A DNA stretch of 49,479 nucleotides, taken from NCBI GenBank assembly GCA_017407835.1, contig JAFQVV010000030.1, positions 1 through 49,479 on the forward strand, in the 5' to 3' direction. Below the pieces are notes generated by a model that worked only from the letters and a program-made list of their open reading frames with translations, was not told where the DNA came from and made no database searches. How positions within the stretch are numbered: the first letter of the stretch is position 1; each line of letters starts with the position of its first letter. Below are positions 32,230-40,214 of the stretch, piece after piece. A program made the translations under genes and the position numbers. This DNA is from Clostridia bacterium. Lineage in GTDB: Bacteria > Bacillota > Clostridia > Oscillospirales > CAG-272.

Positions 32230-33581
32230 CACGCACCGCCGCCCGTCCCGCTGTCCTTGACGATGGTACGGAACTTGGTATATTTGCCGATCCAGCCCAT
32301 CTCCACATTGCCTGTTGAGCCGTGGCGGTTTTTGGCCACAATAACCTCGGCAATGTTGACCTCCTGATTGGAGGGATCACGGTCGGTCTTATAGTATTCG
32401 TCGCGGTAGAGGAACATAACGACGTCAGCGTCCTGCTCAATCGCACCCGAGTCACGCAAATCAGAGAGCATCGGTTTTTTATCGGTTCGCGATTCGGGAC
32501 CACGCGAGAGCTGTGCACAGCAGATAACCGGCACGTTCAGCTCTTTCGCCATGATTTTGAGGTTACGCGAAATATCGGCGACCTCCTGCACACGGTTGTC
32601 GGTCTTGCGGTCGGCCTGCATCAGCTGCAGATAGTCGATGACAACCAAACCGAGGTTGTCAACACGGCGAAGCTTTGCCTTCATCCCCGTGACGGTGATT
32701 CCCGTGGTGTCATCGATGAGAATATCACAGCCCGAGAGCGCCGACGACGCCTCGGCCAGATGATCCCAGTCCTCGGGCTTCAGCTCACCGGTGCGCAATG
32801 CGTAGCTGTCCACCATTGCCTCAGAGGAAAGCACGCGGGAGACCAGCTGCTCGCTGGACATTTCCAGCGAGAAGATGCACACCTTTTTCTTGGTCGCCTG
32901 TGCGACATTGGTGGCAATGTTGAGGGCAAACGAGGTTTTACCCATACCGGGGCGCGCACCGACCAGAACCAGGTCGGAGTTACCCATGCCCGCCAGCACG
33001 TTGTCCAGCCCCGAGAAGCCGGTCTTGGTTCCCTGCAGGGCGTTTTTATCAATCCCCAGCTGATGCAGGCGATCGAACACACCCAGCATCACATCGCGGA
33101 TGTGGACAAAATTCTTGTTGTCCCGTCCCTGCGCAATCGAGAATATCTTGCTCTCGGCGGTGCCGATGATCGACGCTACCTCGTCCTGCTCGCTGTACGC
33201 CGATTCCAAGATTTCCCCGCAGGCGGCAATCAGCTGCCGCAGCGAGCTTTTGTCCTTAACGATCCGGGCATAATCCTTGACATTGAGCGCGTTTGGCACC
33301 GTCTCGGCAATGAGACGAATATATTCCTCTCCACCCGACTTGTCGTAGATGCCCTTCTGCACCAGCATATCAATCAGCGTCACGATATCGATCTCGCGGT
33401 TGCGCAGGAAGAGCTCCTGCATGGCCAGATAGATCTGGGTATGCTCGGTCAGATAGAAATCGGTAGCAGACAGCATATCGGCAATTTCATTGAAGCTGTC
33501 GGGATCAATGAGGATGGAACCGAGCAGAGACTGCTCGGTAATCAGTGAAAACGGTAATTTTCGGGTCAGCTCTTCAGGCAT
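32229..33581 (-). CDS. dnaB: Replicative DNA helicase
   Basis: A 450-residue hexameric helicase of the replication fork. The N-terminal domain spans about 1-110 and opens with a typical SLLGSIL. The RecA-like domain has Walker A GARPGMGKTS (208-217), the LVVIDYLQLM Walker B and the arginine-finger region SRGPESRTDKKP. No intein is present. In the standard rplI-dnaB order. Confidence 0.97.
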   Translation of the reverse strand: MPEELTRKLPFSLITEQSLLGSILIDPDSFNEIADMLSATDFYLTEHTQIYLAMQELFLRNREIDIVTLIDMLVQKGIYDKSGGEEYIRLIAETVPNALNVKDYARIVKDKSSLRQLIAACGEILESAYSEQDEVASIIGTAESKIFSIAQGRDNKNFVHIRDVMLGVFDRLHQLGIDKNALQGTKTGFSGLDNVLAGMGNSDLVLVGARPGMGKTSFALNIATNVAQATKKKVCIFSLEMSSEQLVSRVLSSEAMVDSYALRTGELKPEDWDHLAEASSALSGCDILIDDTTGITVTGMKAKLRRVDNLGLVVIDYLQLMQADRKTDNRVQEVADISRNLKIMAKELNVPVICCAQLSRGPESRTDKKPMLSDLRDSGAIEQDADVVMFLYRDEYYKTDRDPSNQEVNIAEVIVAKNRHGSTGNVEMGWIGKYTKFRTIVKDSGTGGGA

Positions 33582-33605
33582 GATGAGTCCCCTTTCGGTC
33601 GAACA

Positions 33606-34052
33606 TTATTTGTCGGAAACAACAACGTTGATCTTTCCCGTGATCTCGGGATAGAGCTTGACATCAATATGATAAGTACCAAACGCCTTAATGGGATCGG
33701 CGAGTACCATTTTGCGCTTGTCAAGCGTCAAGCCGTGCTGCTTCTGCAGAGCTTCGACAATGTCCTTGGTGGTGATTGAGCCGTAAATGCGGCCATCGGT
33801 CCCCGCCGATGCCGTCAGCTTGACCGTCAGCGCCGCGAGCTTTTCCGCCATATCGCGGGCAGCCTGCCGCTCAACCTCGATTTTATACTGGGCGGCGGCT
33901 TCTTTGTTCTTCATTTCGTTGATCGACTTTGCGTCAGCAGGAATTGCCAGTCCCTTGGGCAGCAGAAAATTGCGTGCATATCCGTCCGAGACATTGATCA
34001 TCTGATCTTTCTTTCCCTGTCCCTTGACATCCTGTGTCAGAATAACTTTCAT
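33606..34052 (-). CDS. rplI: Ribosomal protein L9
   Basis: A 148-residue L9 with the expected two-domain build. The N-terminal rRNA-binding domain opens with [17 protein letters not shown] and the NFLLPKGLA motif. A long helix at about 45-75 joins a C-terminal domain with [13 protein letters not shown]. It is in the usual place between gdpP and dnaB. Start at 34052 with GGAGG upstream. Confidence 0.97.
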   Translation of the reverse strand: MKVILTQDVKGQGKKDQMINVSDGYARNFLLPKGLAIPADAKSINEMKNKEAAAQYKIEVERQAARDMAEKLAALTVKLTASAGTDGRIYGSITTKDIVEALQKQHGLTLDKRKMVLADPIKAFGTYHIDVKLYPEITGKINVVVSDK

Positions 34053-34100
34053 GTTGTATACCTCCGTAAATTGAAGAAGAATTCGGTTTTATTTTCCGCA

Positions 34101-36116
34101 TCAACCTGCGTCCAGATAGCGATCGATGGCGGATTTGAGCAGATTCATCGCGTCGGTAACGCTGTGGGTATCGACCTGTGCACCCGCACCGTCGAAATGC
34201 CCGCCGCCCCCCATCGACTCCATAATCAGCTGTACGTTGATTGAGCCGTCCGAGCGCGCCGAAATGTGCACTGCATCCCCAATACGCACCAGCGCAAAGG
34301 AAGCCGCAACACGGCGAACCGTCAGCAGCTTATTGGCCGCCTTTGCTGCCGCCACACGGTCGGAGGCCTGCCCCTCTCCGTCGAAATAGGAAATCGCCAC
34401 ACTGGAGCGGTAGATCACCACATTGGACTCAAAGCGTGCCTCGCGGATAAACTCGTCCAGATCGGCCTTGAAGAAGGACTGCACCTCACCCGGATTTGCC
34501 CCTTCACTGCGCAAATAAAGCGCTGCAGAGAAGGTTCTCGTACCCGTGTTGGAGGTGAACTGCTTGGTATCGAGCAGCATACCCGAGAGCATGAGGTTTG
34601 CCTCTTCCTTGAGCAGACCGCCCTGCGGCAGGCACTGCTCGAGAATCTCGGCAATCAGCTCACACGCCGAGCTGGCAGAGGGTTCAATGTAGGAGAGCGT
34701 CGGCTTGCGGTCGGTGTCGGCTGTCTTGCGGTGATGGTCGATCACGGCAATATTGTGCACGTTTGCCGCAATCTCGGGCGCCTCGACAATTTCAAAATTG
34801 TTGACGTCAACCACAATCAGCAGGGTATCCGAGCGCACCAAATCAAGCCCGGAGGCGCTGTCGATGAATACATCCTCATACTCCTCGGTCTCGGATATTT
34901 TGCCCAGGCAAGCCTGCACATTGGCATCGGTACGGCTGAGCACAATTTTCGCCTTAACCCCGCAGAACATACACAGACGCGCCACACCCACACAGGCACC
35001 GATGGCATCAAAATCGGGGTAACGGTGACCCATGATCAGCACGTTGCCTGCCGCCGAGATCATCGAGCAAAGCTCACCCGAGATAATGCGCGCGCGAACC
35101 TTTGTGCGCTTCTGCACCATCTTGGTGCGTCCGCCGTAGAAGGAAACACCCTCTTCGGTTTTAATGGCAACCTGATCGCCCCCCCGCTGCAGAGCGGTAT
35201 CCAGCGCCGCACTTGCGTGCTGTGCGCGTTCCTCCAGCGTGTCGCCGAGTGACGAAACGCCCATGGATACGGTAACAGGCATACCGTTCTCACCGATGCG
35301 GACGTTGCGAATTTCATCAAAAATCGAAAAGCGGTCATTGATGCAGCCCGCCAGCTGCTCCGCCGAAAAGATGAGCACATAGCGATTGCGGTCGGTTTCG
35401 GTCAGGATGCCGTTCATATCGGCAGCCCACCGCTTCAGAATCCGGTCAACTTCATTGGTTGCAGAGCGCAGGCTCTCACGCACATACTGCGCCAACTCCT
35501 CCAGATTATCGAGCATGATATGCGCAACAACTGTCCGCTCGGCAGCGGCTTTCTCGGTCAGCGCGACCAGCGCCGTATCCTCGGTAAAAACAACCAGCCA
35601 AAAGCTCTTGGTAGGCACAGGCATGCGATATACCTTTGCACGGAAATAGCGGGAACTCATGCAGAGCGAAACTCCGTCCTCTTCCGTCCGCGCATCATGA
35701 ATCAATTCCCCCATGGGAACAGAACAAAATTCGGTTGTATTCATGCCGTAGAGCGAATCTCTCCGTCCGGACAGTGCCAGCAGTGCACGGTTATACCAAA
35801 TGATTCCCCCCGACTCATCCGAGATTAAGAAGGGAGCATCAATGCTGCTCAGCATTTCCATCATCATATTGCCGAGTGCGGGCAGCTTAGTCTCTCCGGC
35901 AGCACGATGCGGCAGCCGGGTCCGTTCAAAAATAAAGGCGGCAATAATCACCAAAAGATAAATAAACAGCAGCGCAGCCCCGCTCACCACAGGCGAAGCC
36001 TCGGTCAGCGCGCAGATCAATATGTGCAGCAGGAACAAAAACACGCCCACACCCACACAGCCAAAGAAGAGTATACGCGAGGACTGCAGAACAGATCGCT
36101 TAGATTGTTTTGACAT
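34101..36116 (-). CDS. gdpP: Cyclic-di-AMP phosphodiesterase (GdpP/YybT)
   Basis: A 671-residue membrane protein that hydrolyses the second messenger c-di-AMP. Two N-terminal helices lie at about 15-65, followed by a PAS-like domain (about 75-170) and a degenerate GGDEF-type domain (about 175-300). The DHH/DHHA1 catalytic part follows, with GHRYPDFDAIGA, a VIDHHRK motif and the C-terminal GGGGHFDGAGAQ. DFDAIG stands in for the common D-N/L-D-A/S-IG. The start at 36116 has AAAGGAA upstream and places the first helix at the N-terminus. Standard yybS-gdpP-rplI-dnaB neighbourhood. Confidence 0.95.
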   Translation of the reverse strand: MSKQSKRSVLQSSRILFFGCVGVGVFLFLLHILICALTEASPVVSGAALLFIYLLVIIAAFIFERTRLPHRAAGETKLPALGNMMMEMLSSIDAPFLISDESGGIIWYNRALLALSGRRDSLYGMNTTEFCSVPMGELIHDARTEEDGVSLCMSSRYFRAKVYRMPVPTKSFWLVVFTEDTALVALTEKAAAERTVVAHIMLDNLEELAQYVRESLRSATNEVDRILKRWAADMNGILTETDRNRYVLIFSAEQLAGCINDRFSIFDEIRNVRIGENGMPVTVSMGVSSLGDTLEERAQHASAALDTALQRGGDQVAIKTEEGVSFYGGRTKMVQKRTKVRARIISGELCSMISAAGNVLIMGHRYPDFDAIGACVGVARLCMFCGVKAKIVLSRTDANVQACLGKISETEEYEDVFIDSASGLDLVRSDTLLIVVDVNNFEIVEAPEIAANVHNIAVIDHHRKTADTDRKPTLSYIEPSASSACELIAEILEQCLPQGGLLKEEANLMLSGMLLDTKQFTSNTGTRTFSAALYLRSEGANPGEVQSFFKADLDEFIREARFESNVVIYRSSVAISYFDGEGQASDRVAAAKAANKLLTVRRVAASFALVRIGDAVHISARSDGSINVQLIMESMGGGGHFDGAGAQVDTHSVTDAMNLLKSAIDRYLDAG

Positions 36117-36162
36117 AGCCAATTCCTTTCTTACGACCGAAGAGGCCGAAATTGAGGGGATT

Positions 36163-37197
36163 TCAATCTTGTTTCTTGTTTCGCAGGGCACTTCCCGCTC
36201 CGATACAGGCAAGAAGCAGCAGACAAATGCTGATATTGCAGAACAGCAGCGCAAAAATCACAAAGATAATGAGCATTGAACTTGAGCGGCGGAGCGCGGT
36301 AAGCACGGCACGCACACCAAGCCCCACAAAAGGCGGCTCAAGGAGAACAAATAAATTCAGCGACAGTGCTTCTGCCATCCCGACACTGCTCTCTATCCCA
36401 AAGACACTTGATCCCAGACAAGCCGCAAAAAAGATCACCGCAGACATACGACTCATCGTCAGGCGGCTGACTGCAGGCGGGAAAAGCTTTTCCAGACCAT
36501 GCGTGCGGAAGAGCATCAGGGCAAAAACATGACCGAGCCAAGCGGTAATATTGCAGAGCAGCATCACCATAGCGGGAGAAAGAATGAGCAAAAGCTGACT
36601 GATCATCGCCGCACTCTGCTCGGTATAGCCGTACTCGGCCGTGCCGAACGAAAACGAGCACGATGAAAACGCGGCTGTGCATGCATCATTGAGCAAAGCA
36701 AACAATACCCCGGGATTGGTTGTCCCAAATGCTGCAGCAAGTGATCGGAAGAAAAAGGGGAGAAAAACCGCACCCAGGCAGGCAGAGAGACGAAGCACAG
36801 CCGCCGTGCGGGGCATCCCTCGCCCCAAAAGCCGCCAAAGCAGCACAACCGGTACGAAAAAGCACATCGCACTCACGGCAGTGAGCAGGTCGCGCGTCAG
36901 AAAGAAGCTCAGCGCACCGGTTGCGGGAATCAGCGCCAAGGTCACGGGCAGCGGTGAGAGCGTGAGCAGAAAAGCACCGCATCCAACCCCCGCCGCCGCG
37001 CAGAGCAGCATGGAGAGACGAATAAAGACAAATGCAACATCAGCAGGGATGTCGGCATCCATGTGCACAGGTGCGGGAGCCGCCAGCACAAAGGTCAAAA
37101 CGGTCAGCACCGAAAGCACAACAATCGAAAGAACGCGAAGACGGGGAAGGTGATTTCCACCGAACAGCAATTGCGCCTTGCTTGTCCTCAATTCCAT
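36163..37197 (-). CDS. YybS-family membrane protein (DUF2232)
   Basis: A 344-residue integral membrane protein with about eight hydrophobic helices, for example 22-41, 54-77, 79-100 and several in the second half. It matches the DUF2232/YybS type by position upstream of gdpP and by topology; function is unknown. The ATG at 37197 follows GAAAGGGGG with only short spacing, so another nearby start cannot be excluded. First gene of the operon to ftsH. Promoter at 37244-37272. Confidence 0.8.
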   Translation of the reverse strand: MELRTSKAQLLFGGNHLPRLRVLSIVVLSVLTVLTFVLAAPAPVHMDADIPADVAFVFIRLSMLLCAAAGVGCGAFLLTLSPLPVTLALIPATGALSFFLTRDLLTAVSAMCFFVPVVLLWRLLGRGMPRTAAVLRLSACLGAVFLPFFFRSLAAAFGTTNPGVLFALLNDACTAAFSSCSFSFGTAEYGYTEQSAAMISQLLLILSPAMVMLLCNITAWLGHVFALMLFRTHGLEKLFPPAVSRLTMSRMSAVIFFAACLGSSVFGIESSVGMAEALSLNLFVLLEPPFVGLGVRAVLTALRRSSSMLIIFVIFALLFCNISICLLLLACIGAGSALRNKKQD

Positions 37198-37243
37198 CCC
37201 CCTTTCACAAACCGGCCATATTATGCCTATTATAGATTATATT

Positions 37244-37272
37244 AGTATAGCATACTTTTGGGAATTTGTAAA
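37244..37272 (-). promoter_or_regulatory. Promoter of the yybS-ftsH operon
   Basis: Minus strand: TTTACA (37267-37272), 17-bp spacer ending in TATGC, TATACT (37244-37249); an extended -10 promoter. Confidence 0.7.
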
Positions 37273-37338
37273 CAGATGAATTTTAAATTTTCCCAAAAAG
37301 AGAAAAAATCGACACTGAACCGGGAATATACATAGCAA

Positions 37339-37364
37339 AGGGGCGCGCCAATTGGCGCGCCCCT
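37339..37364 (-). terminator. Perfect palindrome, probable terminator of the NhaC gene
   Basis: A 26-bp perfect palindrome (AGGGGCGCGCCA and its complement) begins about 30 bases after the stop of the NhaC-family gene on the minus strand. It is followed by TTTGCTAT rather than a clean T-run. Confidence 0.6.
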
Positions 37365-37394
37365 CCCCCGTTCAGCGGGAAATTCGCTTGAAAA

Positions 37395-39038
37395 TTATGC
37401 CTGTTTTTTGGCCGAACGCACTGCCAGCTTGATAACAATCATTGTCAGCAGCATCATTCCGATGGCGATGGGCAGTGCAATCCATGCATTCTGAATAAAG
37501 CCTGCGATGATGTACGCCACAAACGAAACCGCCGCAACAGTGATGGCATAGGGCATCTGCGTCGAGACGTGGTTGATGTGGTCACAGCGAGCACCCGCCG
37601 AGGACATGATGGTTGTATCCGAAATGGGCGAGCAGTGATCGCCGCAAACAGCACCGGCAAGGCAAGCGGACATACCGATATAAAGCAGCTCCTGATCAGC
37701 GGTAAAGATCGAGGTAACGATGGGAATAAGAATACCGAAAGTACCCCACGATGTACCGGTGGAGAAAGCAAGGAAGCAGGCAACAAGGAAGATAACGGCG
37801 GGCAGGAAGTTGGCAAGCCCCTCAGCCGAGCCCTTCATCAAAGTTTCCACATAAACGTCTGCACCCAACAAACCGGTAGTATTCTTAAGCGCAGTGGCAA
37901 AGGTCAGAATCAGGATGGCGGGAACCATGGCAACAAATCCCTTGGGAATACAAGCCATAGCATCCTTGAAGCTGATGAGGCGGCGGGCAATCAGATAGAT
38001 GATGGTCACGACAAGCGCGATCATGCTGCCCCACGGCAAACCGACCGTCGCGTCGGTATCGGCGAATGCATCAACAAAGGATACACCGTCAAAGAAACCG
38101 CCGACATAGATCAAACCGATCACACAGACGACGATCAAAACAGCAATGGGAATAATCAGGTCAATGACTTTTCCCCGGCCGTTGTCGACACCGATATCAC
38201 TGTCAATCTCATCATGCTCGGCCCCCGAGGTGAAGAGATCGCCGCGCTCGATGGCGTTGAACTCATGCTTTGCCATGGGACCAAAATCAAACTTCATCAC
38301 AGCCAGCGCGATGACAAACACAAGCGTCAGCAGCGAATAGAAATTATACGGAATTGCACGGATAAACAGCTCGATACCCGAGTATCCGGTACCCTCGGCA
38401 AACTTGGAAACAGCTGCGGCCCAAGAGGAGATAGGCGCGATCATACAGATGGGAGCCGCGGTGGCATCGATGATGTACGCCAGCTTTGCGCGGGAGACTT
38501 TGTGCGCATCGGCGACGGGCATCATAACCGAACCGACGGTCAGGCAGTTGAAATAGTCATCGATAAAAATCAGCACGCCGAGAGCAAAGGTTGCCAACTG
38601 TGCACCCACACGGGTTTTGATGTGCGTTTTTGCCCAGTGTCCGAAAGCCGCCGAAGCACCGGTCTTGTTGATGAGGGCAACGAGGATGCCCAGAATCACA
38701 AGGAAAATGAAGATACCTGCGGTACCCGAGGCAGCGGCGATGAGGCCGTCATTGATCATAACATCAATGGTGCCCGCAGGGCTGAAGGAAGCAGCCATGA
38801 CCGAGCCGGCCAGCACACCGATAAACAGGGAGGAGTAAACCTCCTTGGTGATCAGGGCCAGGGCAATGGCAATAACGGGAGGAAGCAGGGAGAAGATGGT
38901 GGCATACATGGAGGGACCTGCGGCAGCATCTGCCGACTCACCCTCGGCGAACGCGGTGATGGCAAAGGTCATCAGGGCGAACACAAGGGCAATGGTAAGG
39001 GCAACCATCATGCGGGAACCGGGTCTGCGTGTTTTCAT
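37395..39038 (-). CDS. NhaC-superfamily transporter, predicted lysine transporter
   Basis: A 547-residue membrane protein with about 11-13 hydrophobic helices and the Na+/H+ antiporter NhaC-type pattern, including KEVYSSLFIGVLAGS, FIDDYFNCLTVGS and GDHCSPISDTT. The name NhaC means antiport of sodium and protons, but this superfamily also carries amino acids. Because the gene is preceded by a lysine riboswitch, lysine uptake is the better guess here, as proposed for lysine-riboswitch-linked NhaC members (LysW). The start at 39038 has GGAAAGGA upstream; an earlier in-frame start would lie in the terminator hairpin. Confidence 0.88.
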   Translation of the reverse strand: MKTRRPGSRMMVALTIALVFALMTFAITAFAEGESADAAAGPSMYATIFSLLPPVIAIALALITKEVYSSLFIGVLAGSVMAASFSPAGTIDVMINDGLIAAASGTAGIFIFLVILGILVALINKTGASAAFGHWAKTHIKTRVGAQLATFALGVLIFIDDYFNCLTVGSVMMPVADAHKVSRAKLAYIIDATAAPICMIAPISSWAAAVSKFAEGTGYSGIELFIRAIPYNFYSLLTLVFVIALAVMKFDFGPMAKHEFNAIERGDLFTSGAEHDEIDSDIGVDNGRGKVIDLIIPIAVLIVVCVIGLIYVGGFFDGVSFVDAFADTDATVGLPWGSMIALVVTIIYLIARRLISFKDAMACIPKGFVAMVPAILILTFATALKNTTGLLGADVYVETLMKGSAEGLANFLPAVIFLVACFLAFSTGTSWGTFGILIPIVTSIFTADQELLYIGMSACLAGAVCGDHCSPISDTTIMSSAGARCDHINHVSTQMPYAITVAAVSFVAYIIAGFIQNAWIALPIAIGMMLLTMIVIKLAVRSAKKQA

Positions 39039-39056
39039 GCGTAAATCCTTTCCATG

Positions 39057-39099
39057 AAAAAACAGGCATCGACCGCGGACCACGCAATCGACACCTGTT
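39057..39099 (-). terminator. Riboswitch terminator before the NhaC gene
   Basis: On the minus strand AACAGGTGTCGATTGCG pairs with CGCGGTCGATGCCTGTT (39061-39099) with G-U pairs, and six T follow (39057-39062). It is the expression platform of the lysine riboswitch and ends 19 bases before the start codon. Confidence 0.85.
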
Positions 39100-39108
39100 C
39101 ACAGCATC

Positions 39109-39272
39109 CAAACCGCAGCACTCCACGACCGTGACAGTCCGCGGCGTATTTCGACGCGGCCCAGACGGGAGTTGGGGGGCTTCCGTCTTCGGCAAATGCG
39201 CCTCTCTTTCCGTCCATGCCGTCCCGGGGCCAATACCGAAAAGACCTTCGCACTCGCACCTCTGCTTTTTCA
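39109..39272 (-). promoter_or_regulatory. Lysine riboswitch (L-box) aptamer
   Basis: Read on the minus strand, the conserved L-box blocks occur in order: GCAGAGGTGCGA (39265-39254), a long helical arm, GCCGAAGACGG (near 39194-39184), GGACTGTCACGG (39141-39130) and GGAGTGCTGC (39125-39116), the closing strand of helix P1. With lysine bound, the downstream terminator (39057-39099) should form and switch the transporter off. The class is recognised from these blocks; the exact helices were not folded. Confidence 0.87.
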
Positions 39273-39293
39273 TTATCAATAATTGGTAGCTAT

Positions 39294-39322
39294 ATCATAG
39301 CACATTTTGCTCACATTTGCAA
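39294..39322 (-). promoter_or_regulatory. Promoter of the lysine riboswitch transcript
   Basis: Minus strand: TTGCAA (39317-39322), 17-bp spacer ending in TGTGC, TATGAT (39294-39299), about 30 bases before the aptamer. Confidence 0.8.
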
Positions 39323-39393
39323 GACAATTTTTTCAAAATTTCGTCATATTTCTCACCATCCTGCCGATATTATGAGGTTTTTTCAAAAAAAGC

Positions 39394-39422
39394 TTGCGCC
39401 CCTCCCTGTTTTGTGCTATACT
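39394..39422 (+). promoter_or_regulatory. Promoter of the plus-strand lipoprotein gene
   Basis: TTGCGC (39394-39399), 17-bp spacer ending in TGTGC, TATACT (39417-39422). It is divergent from the riboswitch promoter, with about 70 bases between the two -35 boxes. Confidence 0.75.
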
Positions 39423-39486
39423 ATAGTACAGAGAATTTTGTCCTCCGTCACGAGGACTCACCTTACCATTACAGGAGAATACCATC

Positions 39487-40131
39487 ATGTCAAGAAAATT
39501 GCTTGTTTGTGCCCTTGCACTTTTGCTGGCGCTCACCTGTCTCTCTGCCTGCGGTGACGATCCCGTTCCGCCGGTTGACGGCACCGAAAGTACCACACCC
39601 CAATCCACCGGGCCGATTGAAACAGAACCCGCCGAATCAAATCATCTGCTTTCCGACAAATATGATCCCCGTGTCAACAGCATTTATCCTGTTGCCGGCA
39701 CCTTTACCGATCAACTCGATGCCGACACCTTCGCCCAGGTTATGACCATGGCACAGTCCTTTGACGCTCCTCCCATGCTCCGCAACATCATCACCATCAT
39801 GGGGCTGACACGGGACGATATCGTGCTTTACAGCGAAATGAACGGCGATCTGCTGCTGCTGGAGAGCGAGCTGATCGACGGACTTTTCCTCGAAGGGGAA
39901 GCCATGCGTGAAGCACTGCGCGGTGATCATACCATCATGGCGGGCGGTGTTCCCTACACCGTTTACGAGCTTGCCGCAATGTCGGCCGATAGCCTCACAG
40001 CCCTCGGTATCCCCGAGGATGAGCTCAAAGCTTTCCTGGCATCGGTGCCTGCCATCGCCGAGCGTACAGGTGAAAATCTCCCTTATGAGGTCGAGGCGCT
40101 CATCGAAGCATATACCGCAGACAATACCTGA
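39487..40131 (+). CDS. Lipoprotein of unknown function
   Basis: A 214-residue predicted lipoprotein with signal peptide and lipobox LSAC (Cys 22), then a Pro/Thr/Ser-rich linker (about 23-55) and an acidic, mostly helical-looking mature domain. No catalytic motif or known family was recognised. AGGAGA lies ahead of the ATG at 39487. Its promoter is at 39394-39422. A hairpin at 40159-40196 may separate it from sdaA. Confidence 0.75.
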   Translation: MSRKLLVCALALLLALTCLSACGDDPVPPVDGTESTTPQSTGPIETEPAESNHLLSDKYDPRVNSIYPVAGTFTDQLDADTFAQVMTMAQSFDAPPMLRNIITIMGLTRDDIVLYSEMNGDLLLLESELIDGLFLEGEAMREALRGDHTIMAGGVPYTVYELAAMSADSLTALGIPEDELKAFLASVPAIAERTGENLPYEVEALIEAYTADNT

Positions 40132-40158
40132 TTACTTTCAGCTTGCATCCATACACGC

Positions 40159-40203
40159 CGAAGCGGCGGGGGCAGGAACCTGCCTCCGCCGCTTCGTGAT
40201 TTT
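40159..40203 (+). terminator. Hairpin after the lipoprotein gene
   Basis: A 17-bp GC-rich stem (CGAAGCGGCGG... with its partner, 40159-40196) is followed by TGATTTT, a weak T-run. It lies just ahead of the sdaA ribosome binding site, so sdaA probably depends on read-through; no separate sdaA promoter was found. Confidence 0.6.
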
Positions 40204-40214
40204 CGTAAAAGGAG

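Noticed and set aside
37569..39044. Plus-strand open frame of 491 codons opposite the NhaC-family gene
   Set aside because: Antisense shadow, strongly hydrophilic and with biased composition, no start signal.
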